Positions 6,777 to 15,315 are shown, numbered from the stretch's first letter. The stretch is 64,000 nt of DNA from Desulfovibrionales bacterium (GCA_028715605.1 JAQURM010000001.1:508414-572413); one strand, 5' to 3'. Notes: a model not told the origin generated them from the letters alone. Numbers and translations: made by a program.

Positions 6777-8158
6777 TTTCTTGCAGCCGATTCTCCCGCT
6801 ACCCAGCCGGAGGTGAAGGCCATCTGTAGGTTATAACCACCGGTCCTGGCCTGGAGGTCTATAATCTCACCGCAAAAGTAAAGCCCCTGAATTTTCTTAG
6901 ATTCCATGGTAACGGGGTTGATCTCCCTCGTCAATACCCCGCCCGCGGTCACAATAGCCTCGGCCAAAGGCCGGGCGCCGGTTACGGTAAGCCGCCAATC
7001 GTGCAGAAAACCTGCCAGCTTGCGCCGCTCTTCTATGGTAATCTCTGCGCCTTTTTTCTCTCCCGGAATAGCAAGCAGATTGGGGACAATAGCCGCCAGC
7101 CGCTGAGGAAGCAGCGCTAACAGGATATTCTTAAACTGCCTCTTTCCCTGACTCTGGAATTCCCTTATCAATCTGGCATCCAGGGTCTGGGTGTCCAGGG
7201 CCGGTTTCAGGCAGAGGGAGATTTCTATCCGGCCCTTTTCCAGGTGGTCCACTACCGCCCGGCTCAGGCTCAGAATGATCGGGCCCGAGATGCCGAAGTG
7301 GGTAAAAAGCATCTCTCCGAATTCTTCGTCGATCTTTTTCTCACGGGCATAGACAGAGGCCCGGACGTTTTTGAGGGCCAGCCCCTGGAGTTCTTTGACA
7401 TAAGGTTCTTTTATCAAAAGGGGCACGAGATAAGGTCTGATGGGGGCTATGGTGTGCCCTAACTCCTGAGCCATCCGAAACCCATCCCCGGTGGAACCGG
7501 TTTGGGGATACGAGGCCCCGCCCGTAGCCAGTATGACCCGGTCGGCGGCGAGATAGCCGCAACTCGTGTCTAATCCAACTACCTGGTTATTCTCCATCCG
7601 AAAATCCCCCCATCCCCCCTTTAAAATCCCCCTATATCCCCCTTTTCCAAAGGGGGACTTAATGGCTGTCCCCCCCTTTACTAAAGGGGGGTAAGGGGGG
7701 ATTATTTCCATTGCCCGTTGCCCGCCGCAGGTGGATGCGGGTTCCACCCGGATATGTTTCACCGCACAGTTTTTAATAATGGATACACCGTGTTCTTTGG
7801 TGAATCGCAATAGGGCGCTAACTACATCAAGGGCGCGGTTGGAGGCCGGAAAGACGCGTTGTCCGCGTTCCACCACCGTCGGCACCCCCCGGGCATCTAA
7901 AAAGTCCGTGAGATCGTGATGGAAAAAGCGATTCAGGGCATTTATCAAAAAACGGCCATCCGGTGTAAAGTTGGCTACATAGTCGTTGATAGCGCCGATA
8001 TTGGTAACATTGCAGCGTCCCTTGCCTGTGATGCCCAGTTTTAGGCCAAGCCGCGGCATTTTTTCCAGCAAGGTTACACTGGCCCCACAAGCCGCCGCCC
8101 TGCCTGCAGCCATAAGACCCGAGGCCCCGCCGCCAATGACTATGATCTTTGCCGGCAC
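6773..8158 (-). CDS. HI0933-family NAD(P)/FAD-dependent flavoprotein with in-frame repeat insertion
   Basis: 461 residues. An N-terminal FAD-binding motif (KIIVIGGGASGLMAAGRAA), the KLGITGKGRCNVTN block, ATGGASYPQTGSTGDG and the C-terminal TGGYNLQMAFTSGWVAG identify the HI0933/YhiN flavoprotein family, whose exact reaction is not settled. Family members are usually about 400-420 residues. The excess here is explained by residues ~151-187 (bases 7598-7708), which are low-complexity Pro/Gly/Lys sequence encoded by a dispersed C/G-rich repeat found elsewhere in this window as noncoding DNA. The frame is intact across it. It probably folds as a surface loop and the protein may still work. Confidence 0.92.
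   Translation of the reverse strand: MPAKIIVIGGGASGLMAAGRAAACGASVTLLEKMPRLGLKLGITGKGRCNVTNIGAINDYVANFTPDGRFLINALNRFFHHDLTDFLDARGVPTVVERGQRVFPASNRALDVVSALLRFTKEHGVSIIKNCAVKHIRVEPASTCGGQRAMEIIPPYPPLVKGGTAIKSPFGKGGYRGILKGGWGDFRMENNQVVGLDTSCGYLAADRVILATGGASYPQTGSTGDGFRMAQELGHTIAPIRPYLVPLLIKEPYVKELQGLALKNVRASVYAREKKIDEEFGEMLFTHFGISGPIILSLSRAVVDHLEKGRIEISLCLKPALDTQTLDARLIREFQSQGKRQFKNILLALLPQRLAAIVPNLLAIPGEKKGAEITIEERRKLAGFLHDWRLTVTGARPLAEAIVTAGGVLTREINPVTMESKKIQGLYFCGEIIDLQARTGGYNLQMAFTSGWVAGESAARK
7598..7708. repeat. C/G-rich dispersed repeat inside a coding sequence
   Basis: The element consists of CCCCC/GGGGG-rich arms (AATCCCCC, TTTCCAAAGGGGGA, CCCCCCTTTACTAAAGGGGG). Related copies lie at 10611-10686, 14456-14566 and 32800-32875, all intergenic. 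Here it adds 37 codons (peptide with PPLVKGG and SPFGKGGYRGIL) in frame to the flavoprotein gene. Confidence 0.85.
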
Positions 8159-8260
8159 TTTATGCCCAACACCTGTTTGGATATTTAGACTTAGGATTTG
8201 AGTATTGTTTCGAATTTTCCGCCGTGGGCGGATCGACCTCTGTCGAACGCGCTTCGGATT

Positions 8261-8947
8261 TTATGATTTGGCCACTTTCATGGTGCGCAATTTGGCCAGT
8301 TCCCAGGCATAGTCATACAGATGGAGACCCTTACTGCTGGCGATGATCTCTCCGTCTCCCACGCCGATCTCCTGGGCCATATACTCCTTAAGCATCTGTA
8401 TGGCCGCCAAATTAGCCGGAAAGCCGTTCCACAGGTCCCAGGAGCGGAAATAGACCATGAAATGGAGTTTGCCGTAGCGGATACGCGTATCAATACCGCG
8501 CAAACAGGGAGGGTCATTGAGGTATATGGTAGAGGGGTCGCCCACGGTCATATAGGCCTGATTGGTGCCGTGGCCGTCTTCTCTATACATGCGAATGACT
8601 TCCTGGATCTGCGGTTCCAGATATTGACCGTATGTATATTCTTCGTTCGGCCTGCGGGCCGAGGTCATGAGGTAAGGGAGATATTCCTCTACATAGCCCG
8701 GCGCTACAGGATTAGGGATGCCAAGGGACGGCGGGATGTCCGGAATAAGGGGCCGCACGCCGGGATATTTTATGCGCACGACCACAAAGTCAAACTCCAG
8801 CCGCTTTTGCCCTTCGTAACTGCCGCGTTCGATGGTATAGGTGTGTCCCTTTTCTATGATGTGATAGACACATTGGAACCAGGCATCGGGCAGGTCCCGG
8901 GCCTCAATATTTTCGATGTGCAGTCCTTGGTTCATTTTGGCGTTCAT
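8261..8947 (-). CDS. Thymidylate synthase-like protein (archaeal/short ThyA type)
   Basis: 228 residues. The C-terminal half has the ThyA-fold signature: a candidate nucleophile Cys148 in NDPPCLRG, then KLHFMVYFRSWDLWNGFPAN (compare RSxDxxxGxPfN of ThyA) and a late LHLYDY block. ThyA methylates dUMP to dTMP using methylene-tetrahydrofolate. A dUMP/dCMP hydroxymethylase is possible from the same family. The N-terminal half is divergent, as in the archaeal-type enzymes, and the protein is shorter than bacterial ThyA (about 264). Its start overlaps the end of the permease gene by four bases. The dGTPase gene two steps upstream also points to dNTP metabolism. Confidence 0.75.
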   Translation of the reverse strand: MNAKMNQGLHIENIEARDLPDAWFQCVYHIIEKGHTYTIERGSYEGQKRLEFDFVVVRIKYPGVRPLIPDIPPSLGIPNPVAPGYVEEYLPYLMTSARRPNEEYTYGQYLEPQIQEVIRMYREDGHGTNQAYMTVGDPSTIYLNDPPCLRGIDTRIRYGKLHFMVYFRSWDLWNGFPANLAAIQMLKEYMAQEIGVGDGEIIASSKGLHLYDYAWELAKLRTMKVAKS

Positions 8948-9315
8948 TTTTGAAAAAATATCTTTGCCGCCAGGAGTAGCAGGACGACGGCAAATATCTT
9001 CTTAAAGGTACCTGTAGAAACGTTTTGCAATAGTCTTGCTCCAACCTGGGCGCCTAAAATTCCACCCAGGCCAAGCAGGGCTCCTACTTTGAAATCCACG
9101 TGCTGAAACTTACTATGGGCAAACACCGCTGAGAGGGAAATAACCAGTATGGCCGCAAAAGAAGTCCCCACCGCCTCCTGGGCTGAAAAGCCGATGAAGA
9201 TCAGGAGCGGAACCATGATAAAACCCCCGCCCAATCCGGTAAAACTGGCCGCTATACCCACTATTATCCCGGCCATTATAAATAAAAAGTTGCTGTAGGT
9301 GGGGTTGAACGTCAT
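8944..9315 (-). CDS. TSUP-family (TauE/SafE-like) membrane permease, short form
   Basis: 123 residues from ATG 9315. A longer TTG start at 9354 is possible but would place a polar leader before the first helix. About four hydrophobic helices are visible, with the family motif ASFTGLGGGFIMVPLL near the N-terminus and GTSFAAILVISLSAVFAH in the middle. TSUP proteins move organic or sulfur-containing anions. Full-length members have two such repeats (about 250 residues), so this one is a half-size protein and would have to work as a dimer. It is translationally coupled to the thymidylate-synthase-like gene. The substrate is unknown. Confidence 0.85.
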   Translation of the reverse strand: MTFNPTYSNFLFIMAGIIVGIAASFTGLGGGFIMVPLLIFIGFSAQEAVGTSFAAILVISLSAVFAHSKFQHVDFKVGALLGLGGILGAQVGARLLQNVSTGTFKKIFAVVLLLLAAKIFFQK

Positions 9316-9402
9316 GACACCTGGTAATTTAGCCAAAGAGCGCCCATTAGTCAATTGTTTTCCCTTGATGCCGTAAGGTGAAGGGTTGCTTATCCGGTTC
9401 TG

Positions 9403-10566
9403 TCAAAATTTACGTGGCAAGGGGTGAGGCATGAAGGCTATTTGCCCCTGCTCCAGAAAATACTCATCTGTCATCCCGGCGATAAAATCGCGCACTACTT
9501 CGGCCGGCTCTGTTTCTTCCAGGTAGGATGGACTCATCCCATCTAGAAAGTCTTTGAAGATGCCTGATTCTTGATTGTTGTCCAGGAGATCCTTTAGATA
9601 TTTTGCAAAGAGATCAGCGTAGAGGCGTTTGATCTTTGCTGCCTGGGTCTTTATCGCCGGATTTCGATATATCCTTTCGATATTGAAATCTTTCAGTTCC
9701 TTCAGGGTATTGGCCACTTCCGGACTGAAGGCAACAAAATTTTTCCCCATACTCGACAGTAGAATATCTTCTACCAAGTTATAGACTATCGAGCCGTTTG
9801 TATCACCCAATCTTTTTTTACAGCGCTCAGGAATATCTTCACGCCGGATAAGATTAAGGCGGATGGCATCTTCTACGTCCCGTCCTATGTAACTGATGGT
9901 GTCTGCTATGCGCACTACACATCCTTCCGTGGTCATGGGGATAAGTTCCGTCATGGGAGTTTTTTTCTTACTCTCCATCTCCTGTTCTAACGCAGAGAAT
10001 GTTTTTTTCTTATGCGGGGCAAGACGGGCGCTGTGCACTTCACCATCATGGCATAATATGCCGTCCAGAACCTGTAAGGATAGGTTCAATCCACGGCCTT
10101 TACGTTCAATCTTTTCCAGGAATCGCACGCTCTGGATGTTGTGTTGGAACGCACCTATACCGTGCTTTACACATATTTCAGAGAGATAAGTCTCTCCATC
10201 ATGGCCAAAAGGAGGATGCCCGATGTCATGGCCCAGGGCGATAGCCTCAATAAGGTCCTCGTTCAGTCCCAGGTACCGGCCAATAGTCCGGCCTATCTTT
10301 GACACCAATTGGACGTGAAGGACGCGGTGCGTAATGTGGTCATTTTTGATAAGGGAGAAGACCTGGGTCTTGTCAATATAGCGGGTATAAGCCTGGGAGT
10401 GCAGGATGCGATCGGCATCGACTGAAAATTCCTGTCTATGGCCATGGAGTAAGCGTTCTTCCGGTTGTCGGCGCACTGCTTCAGCGCTGAATGTAGCATA
10501 GGATGAGAGATGTTGTCGTTCTCGCGCATTTAATCTCTCTTTCAACAAAACAAGTTCGTTAGCCAT
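9403..10566 (-). CDS. dgt: Deoxyguanosinetriphosphate triphosphohydrolase-like protein (HD domain)
   Basis: 387 residues. The HD-domain metal ligands are in the HRVLHVQLV and GHDIGHPPFGHDGE blocks. The early SVDADRILHSQAYTRYIDKTQ (R-I-x-H-S-x-A-[FY]-R-R-L-like) and the later VVRIADTISYIGRDVEDA are typical of dGTPase-like proteins. The enzyme cleaves dNTPs to deoxynucleoside and triphosphate and so tunes the dNTP pool. It lies in a minus-strand run with the thymidylate-synthase-like gene. Length fits the type-2 subfamily. The symbol is given for family membership; substrate preference is not shown. Confidence 0.92.
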   Translation of the reverse strand: MANELVLLKERLNARERQHLSSYATFSAEAVRRQPEERLLHGHRQEFSVDADRILHSQAYTRYIDKTQVFSLIKNDHITHRVLHVQLVSKIGRTIGRYLGLNEDLIEAIALGHDIGHPPFGHDGETYLSEICVKHGIGAFQHNIQSVRFLEKIERKGRGLNLSLQVLDGILCHDGEVHSARLAPHKKKTFSALEQEMESKKKTPMTELIPMTTEGCVVRIADTISYIGRDVEDAIRLNLIRREDIPERCKKRLGDTNGSIVYNLVEDILLSSMGKNFVAFSPEVANTLKELKDFNIERIYRNPAIKTQAAKIKRLYADLFAKYLKDLLDNNQESGIFKDFLDGMSPSYLEETEPAEVVRDFIAGMTDEYFLEQGQIAFMPHPLPRKF

Positions 10567-10610
10567 AGTGACATTAATATAAACGATAGGTCAAATTGAG
10601 CAAATATTTT

Positions 10611-10686
10611 TAAATCCCCCTTTTCCGCACTCAGACGGACATCTTCGACCGAGGCGAAGGGAAAAAGGGGATTTAGGGGGATTTTC
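10611..10686. repeat. C/G-rich dispersed repeat (intergenic copy)
   Basis: AATCCCCCTTTTCCGCACTC on one side and GGGGATTTAGGGGGATTTT on the other form a long imperfect hairpin, related to 14456-14566. It occupies the gap between the NlpC/P60 gene and dgt. Confidence 0.8.
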
Positions 10687-10767
10687 ATGGTTCGCGGGTG
10701 GTGCCTCACAATAGGCATTTACTTATAATATCGGAGATGCGCCGTAGGTGTGACGGATATAGGTCTT

Positions 10768-11778
10768 TTAAATGTTACTGGACTGGAGCGGGGAGAAGAT
10801 AAAAAATCGCTTCGCGGCTACGAAGGTCTTCTTATAGTAAGGCTTTTCCAAGGAAGAAATGGTCACACTCCTGTCTCTCCGGGCGGCATGGATCATCTTG
10901 CCTTCACCTATGTAAATTCCAGTATGCCCAATTTGCCCTGACGATGGAGACCGCCTAAAAAACAGGACATCGCCTATTCGGAGCTTTGACCAGTCAAATT
11001 TATTTGTCACCAGCATGCCTACTTTTATTTGTTCCCGGCTGGAGCGGGGTAAGTGCACGCCGAATTTAGCAAAGACCTTTTGTACAAATCCGGAGCAGTC
11101 AATGCCACTTAACCCCGACACACCACCCAGCCTGTAAGGAGCGCCTAACAGTTGTTTTGCCGTTGTCAGCAACAGGTTGGCAAAACGCTTGCAGTAGCCT
11201 TCTTCTCTGGGCTTATCTGTGTGCGAGAGGCCTGTTGGCTCGGGGCTGACCGCCTTTAAAGAAATGGGGTCACCCCGGGAAGATACGGGATTTGGGGAGG
11301 GTTTTAAACTGCCGCCAGAGCTCAGGGAGTCTGCTATAGAGTTCTTACCCTCCGTATCTTCCTGAGACTTGTTCTGAACATTACTACCATCAACACGCCC
11401 CGGCGTATCTTGGAGGGGTTTAAGGAGATAATCCCCATTTTCCAGGGGGATAACCTTCATAAGGGGCTTGCGATCGGGGACAAAATTTTCTTTTTGAACT
11501 ACGCTGGATGCCTTAGCGCCCGAGACGTTGGAGGCGACATGTCTTTTTAGTCTTTTCCGTGCATGGCGAGATTTTGATTTCTTGCTAGAAGTCTTCTTAT
11601 GAGCTACTATCTTTTTGGCTTTAGCCTTAACAATCAGTGGTCTCTTAGTTTTAGCAAGGCTGTCAGATGCAGGGAATACCAGGCAGAGACTAATAACGGA
11701 AAGAATCACTACAATAAAGCGGATAAATGAGGACTTATCTTTTCTCCTGGCTATGCTTTCCTGCCATGGAAAGCTCAT
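10768..11778 (-). CDS. Secreted NlpC/P60-family cell-wall peptidase
   Basis: 336 residues. ATG 11778 is chosen because GGAGG lies 5 bases before it; a second ATG 12 bases upstream lacks such a site. An N-terminal membrane anchor or signal (IRFIVVILSVISLCLVFPAS) is followed by a very basic Lys/Arg/Ser stretch (about residues 45-95), a Pro/Ser linker, and a C-terminal NlpC/P60 domain. The catalytic Cys is in GIDCSGFVQKVF, the His in IGHTGIYIG and the third polar residue in the MIHAARRDRSV region. Such enzymes cut stem peptides of peptidoglycan. The basic stretch may bind wall polymers or LPS. That role is inference. Confidence 0.9.
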   Translation of the reverse strand: MSFPWQESIARRKDKSSFIRFIVVILSVISLCLVFPASDSLAKTKRPLIVKAKAKKIVAHKKTSSKKSKSRHARKRLKRHVASNVSGAKASSVVQKENFVPDRKPLMKVIPLENGDYLLKPLQDTPGRVDGSNVQNKSQEDTEGKNSIADSLSSGGSLKPSPNPVSSRGDPISLKAVSPEPTGLSHTDKPREEGYCKRFANLLLTTAKQLLGAPYRLGGVSGLSGIDCSGFVQKVFAKFGVHLPRSSREQIKVGMLVTNKFDWSKLRIGDVLFFRRSPSSGQIGHTGIYIGEGKMIHAARRDRSVTISSLEKPYYKKTFVAAKRFFIFSPLQSSNI

Positions 11779-11937
11779 TCGTACCTCCATGTTCGACCTT
11801 ACATTTAGCTTCTATTTATACTTATCGAGCTTTAAAGAAATTACTTTAGGATAATTTAGGAAGTTTTTTTTTAATATCTGATTCTTACCGGATAGTCAAG
11901 GGAAATGTGAAAAGCTGTCAGCACTCAGCTAAATTGT

Positions 11938-11966
11938 TTGAAAAGTGGAGGTGACTCTGTTATACT
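11938..11966 (+). promoter_or_regulatory. Sigma-70 promoter for the Kdo8N genes
   Basis: TTGAAA (11938-11943), a 17-base spacer, then TATACT (11961-11966). The bases TGT just before the -10 give an extended -10 (TGN). It lies about 50 bases before the ATG at 12019 and fits the plus-strand kdnB-kdnA-kdsB genes. Confidence 0.75.
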
Positions 11967-12018
11967 GATTGCGCTTTGTTATTTATAACTTATTGAAATT
12001 ACAATAAAAGGAGTAATA

Positions 12019-13185
12019 ATGGCCTCTTTTTCCTTTAAGCTTGCGACATCTATAAGATTTGGGGTCGGAGTGATTGACGAACTGCCGGATGCTGTCAAAA
12101 AACTAAAGGGGACTAAGCCTCTTTTAGTTGCCGATCCGTCCCTGCGCAAGGCCGGTCTGTTAAACAAGCTGGAAGAACCGCTCAAGAAGACAGGCATTTC
12201 GTATGCACTGTTTGAAGAGGTTGATCCTGAACCGGGTCTGAAACTGGCTGACCGCGCTACGGAGATAGCCCGCAAAAACGGGTGCGATTGTGTTATCGGG
12301 GCCGGCGGCGGCTCGGCTATGGACATTGCCAAGGCAGCGGCTGTTCTTCTGACAAACAAGGGGAAAGCGGTCGATTATGTCGGGCTTAACAAGGTGGAAA
12401 AACCAGGTGTCCCCAAGATCATGGCGCCCACTACGGCCGGGACTGGCAGCGAGGTCACGTTTACGGCGGTCTTCATCAATGAAAAGACCAGGTCTAAGGG
12501 AGGGATAAACTCTGATTTCCTTTATTCGGAACTGGCTATTCTCGACCCGGCGTTGACTGCCTCTGTGCCTCCTTTAGTGACCGCCTATACAGGCATTGAT
12601 GCCTTTACCCACGCCCTCGAGGCCTTTGTCTCGCGAGCCGCTCAACCTTTCTCCAACCTCTGGGCCCTGGAAGGAATAAGGCTTATCAGTGGAAGTCTGC
12701 GGCGGACCTACTGCCAGGGTGATGACCTGGAGGCCAGAAGCGATATGCTCCTCGGCAGTCTCTATGGCGGACTGGCCCTGGCCACGGCCGGGGTAGGGTT
12801 GGTCCATGCCATGGCCTATCCTCTGGGGGGGCTATACCGGATACCGCACGGCCTGGCCAACGCGGTGCTGTTACCTTATGTAATGGTCTATAATCTGGTC
12901 GGAGACCTCCCAAAGTTCGCTACCATTAACGACGCCATGGGAGAAGATGTATCACACGGCTCACTGCGCGAGACGGCCGAGATGGCCTGCGAGGCGGTGC
13001 GCCTCCTGTGCGCGGATGTGGGCATTCCTGAGTCTCTTAAAGACCTTAACATCCCTGAAAAAGATATACCGAAGATGGCCGAGATCGCCATGACCGTGGC
13101 CAGGCCTATTGCCAATAATCCGCGCACCGTGACCGTGGACGAAGTGATCGCACTTTATGAGATGGCCTATGAAGGGCTCGATTAA
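12019..13185 (+). CDS. kdnB: Iron-containing alcohol dehydrogenase, probable 3-deoxy-D-manno-octulosonate 8-oxidase (KdnB)
   Basis: 388 residues, start ATG 12019 after AAAAGGAG. The type-III metal-dependent alcohol dehydrogenase features are clear: GAGGGSAMDIAKAAAVL (nucleotide binding), PTTAGTGSEVT, and the metal ligands within TGIDAFTHALEAF, LVHAMAYPLGG and YRIPHGLANA. Next to an aminotransferase and kdsB, the best call is KdnB, which oxidises C8 of Kdo to an aldehyde so that KdnA can aminate it, as shown in Shewanella oneidensis. Its gene is 26 bases from kdnA. The family alone would allow other alcohol substrates, so the specific name rests on the three-gene context. Confidence 0.82.
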   Translation: MASFSFKLATSIRFGVGVIDELPDAVKKLKGTKPLLVADPSLRKAGLLNKLEEPLKKTGISYALFEEVDPEPGLKLADRATEIARKNGCDCVIGAGGGSAMDIAKAAAVLLTNKGKAVDYVGLNKVEKPGVPKIMAPTTAGTGSEVTFTAVFINEKTRSKGGINSDFLYSELAILDPALTASVPPLVTAYTGIDAFTHALEAFVSRAAQPFSNLWALEGIRLISGSLRRTYCQGDDLEARSDMLLGSLYGGLALATAGVGLVHAMAYPLGGLYRIPHGLANAVLLPYVMVYNLVGDLPKFATINDAMGEDVSHGSLRETAEMACEAVRLLCADVGIPESLKDLNIPEKDIPKMAEIAMTVARPIANNPRTVTVDEVIALYEMAYEGLD

Positions 13186-13211
13186 AGGCCATAAGGAAAG
13201 GAGACTGACCA

Positions 13212-14417
13212 ATGCCTGGATATGAAGTCTTTGGCAAAGAAGAACGGAGACAGATAATGGACGTCCTGAAAACAGGCGTCCTCTTTCGATATGAGTTTCC
13301 TAATGAACGCAAAGGCATCTATAAAGTCAAAGAATTTGAAGAGGCCTTTGCCCGCTACTGTGGCGTAGCCCATGCCCAAGCCGTCTCCTCCGGGACAGCG
13401 GCCCTGAAGGTGGCCCTGGCCGCCATAGGTATCGGCGCCGGCGACGAGGTCATAACCCAGGGATTTACCTTTGTGGCCACCTGGGAGGCCATCTTTGCCA
13501 TCGGCGCTATACCGGTGTTCGCAGAGATAGATGAAACCCTGAATATGGACCCGGCAGATGTGGAGAAAAAAATAACCCCGCGCACCAGGGCCATTATCCC
13601 TGTGCACATGTTAGGGGCGCAGGCCAGGATTGAAGAGATCGTGGCTATCGCCCGCCGCCATAACCTGAAGGTGATAGAAGATACCGCCCAAGCCGCCGGG
13701 GGCCGGATAAACGGCAAACATGTAGGCGCTTTCGGCGAGATGGGCACGTTTTCCTTTGATCCGGTTAAGACCATCACTACCGGCGAAGGCGGTATGGTCA
13801 TTACCAATGACGCCGGCCTCTACCGAAAGGCCTGCGAATACCACGATCACGGCCATGATCATGTGCCCAATCCCGGCGGGAGGGGCGGGGAAGGGCGGAG
13901 TTTTATCGGTTTGAACTACCGTATGATGGAACTCCAGGGAGCCATCGGCCTGGCCCAATTGGCAAAGCTTGACAGCATCATTGCCCGGCAGAGGAAAAAC
14001 AAGGCCCGTATAAAGAAGGCCCTTAAGAAAATTAAAGGGATAACCTTTCGCAGGCTCGTCGATGAGACCGGGGATACGGCTACTTTTCTGGCCTTTTTCC
14101 TGCCGGATGCAGAAAAGGCACGGGCCTTTAATGCCGTTCTCAAAGAAAATGGCGCCGGGGCCATCTATTTTGCCGAAAATACGTGGCATTACTACCCGAA
14201 ATGGGAACATCTCCTGGCTGGTTCCACGCTGGCGGCGAGTGGCTGGCCGTTCCAGCATAAAGAAGCCGGCCGTGACCTTAAATACCGGCCCGACGCCCTG
14301 CCCCAGTCGGCAAGGATCGTGGAACGGTGTCTGGTCTATCCCATCCCGGTAAAGATGCCGAAAGAGCGCCTGGCCCAGATTCTAGGCGCCATTGAAAAGG
14401 CCGCTAAAGTCCAATGA
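13212..14417 (+). CDS. kdnA: DegT/DnrJ-family aminotransferase, probable Kdo8N transaminase (KdnA)
   Basis: 401 residues. Fold-type-I sugar aminotransferase: SSGTAALKVALAAIGIGAG, PVHMLGAQA, VIEDTAQAAGG, and the PLP-binding Lys186 in SFDPVKTITTGEGG. The substrate loop (HDHGHDHVPNPGGRG) and NYRMMELQGAIGLAQL are typical. In this setting (iron alcohol dehydrogenase before, kdsB after) it should transfer an amino group to the C8 aldehyde made by KdnB, giving 8-amino-3,8-dideoxy-Kdo. Perosamine- or viosamine-type transaminases are the alternative, but no sugar dehydratase gene is near. A Met/Gly (MPG) start behind AAAGGAG fixes the N-terminus. Confidence 0.83.
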   Translation: MPGYEVFGKEERRQIMDVLKTGVLFRYEFPNERKGIYKVKEFEEAFARYCGVAHAQAVSSGTAALKVALAAIGIGAGDEVITQGFTFVATWEAIFAIGAIPVFAEIDETLNMDPADVEKKITPRTRAIIPVHMLGAQARIEEIVAIARRHNLKVIEDTAQAAGGRINGKHVGAFGEMGTFSFDPVKTITTGEGGMVITNDAGLYRKACEYHDHGHDHVPNPGGRGGEGRSFIGLNYRMMELQGAIGLAQLAKLDSIIARQRKNKARIKKALKKIKGITFRRLVDETGDTATFLAFFLPDAEKARAFNAVLKENGAGAIYFAENTWHYYPKWEHLLAGSTLAASGWPFQHKEAGRDLKYRPDALPQSARIVERCLVYPIPVKMPKERLAQILGAIEKAAKVQ

Positions 14418-14455
14418 AACGCGCATCCGCCAGCGGCGGACAAAAGACAATGAAA

Positions 14456-14566
14456 ATAATCCCCCCTCCCCCCCCTTTAGTAAAGGGGGGGACATCCATT
14501 AAGTCCCCCTTTTCCGCACTCAGGCGGATTCGCCGGGGCGAAGGAAAAGGGGGATACAGGGGGATT
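14456..14566. repeat. C/G-rich dispersed repeat between kdnA and kdsB
   Basis: CCCCC-rich left part with CCTTTAGTAAAGGGG hairpin, a middle TCCCCCTTTTCCGCACTC, and a right part GGGGGATACAGGGGGATTTT. Its right end sits 6 bases before the kdsB GTG and supplies the only ribosome-site-like sequence (AGGGGGA). Confidence 0.85.
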
Positions 14567-14571
14567 TTCGG

Positions 14572-15315
14572 GTGAAGATCGTGGCCATAATCCCGGCCCG
14601 CTACCCATCGACGCGCTTTCCTGGAAAGCCTCTGGCAGACATCCTTGGAAAGACCATGATCCAGCATGTCTATGAGCGGGCCAAACAGGTGCAGGAAGTG
14701 GCCAGGGTGGTCGCGGCTACGGATGATGAACGCATCTATGATGCTGTGCTCGGGTTTGGCGGCGAGGCGGTCATGACTGCTGCCAGCCACCCCTCCGGCA
14801 CAGACCGGATCGCTGAAGCCGCGGATAAGCTATCCCTGGCCGATGAGGACATCGTCGTCAATATCCAGGGCGATCAGCCTTTGTTCCCGCCTGAAATTAT
14901 CAAAGACCTCACCGCGCCTCTCCTGGGCGATAAGGCCATCCCCATGTCCACTCTTATCTATAAGATCGTGCGGCCGGAGGAGCTTACCGACCCCAATCAC
15001 GTAAAGACCGTATTTGACCGGGATGGTTATGCCCTTTATTTTTCCAGGGCCACCATCCCTTTTTTTCGCGGAGAAGGCGCACCACCTGACTACTACAAAC
15101 ACCTCGGTTTCTATGCCTACCGCAAGAGTTTCCTCACGCGCTTTGTCGTCCTGCCCGTGGGGGTCTGGGAGGCGTCGGAGAGGCTGGAACAACTCCGCGC
15201 CCTCGAACACGGCTACCGTATTAAAGTAGTTCTGACCCCGCACGATTCCATCGAGGTGGATACCCCCGTGGATTTAGAGCGGGTCAGAGAGGTGATGTTG
15301 GCAGAGAGCCGATAA
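14572..15315 (+). CDS. kdsB: 3-deoxy-manno-octulosonate (or Kdo8N) cytidylyltransferase
   Basis: 247 residues, normal length. The N-terminal nucleotide-binding motif IIPARYPSTRFPGKPL, the VAATDDERI block, HPSGTDRIAEA and NIQGDQPLFPP identify CMP-Kdo synthetase, which activates the sugar for transfer to lipid A in the cytoplasm. In Shewanella the KdsB encoded with kdnA/kdnB prefers Kdo8N, and the same specificity is inferred here. The start is GTG 14572. Its Shine-Dalgarno-like sequence comes from the end of the repeat just upstream. The downstream gene is convergent. Confidence 0.95.
   Translation: MKIVAIIPARYPSTRFPGKPLADILGKTMIQHVYERAKQVQEVARVVAATDDERIYDAVLGFGGEAVMTAASHPSGTDRIAEAADKLSLADEDIVVNIQGDQPLFPPEIIKDLTAPLLGDKAIPMSTLIYKIVRPEELTDPNHVKTVFDRDGYALYFSRATIPFFRGEGAPPDYYKHLGFYAYRKSFLTRFVVLPVGVWEASERLEQLRALEHGYRIKVVLTPHDSIEVDTPVDLERVREVMLAESR

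Noticed and set aside
13611..14258. 215-residue minus-strand frame antisense to kdnA
   Set aside because: It mirrors a conserved aminotransferase and has no recognisable features of its own.
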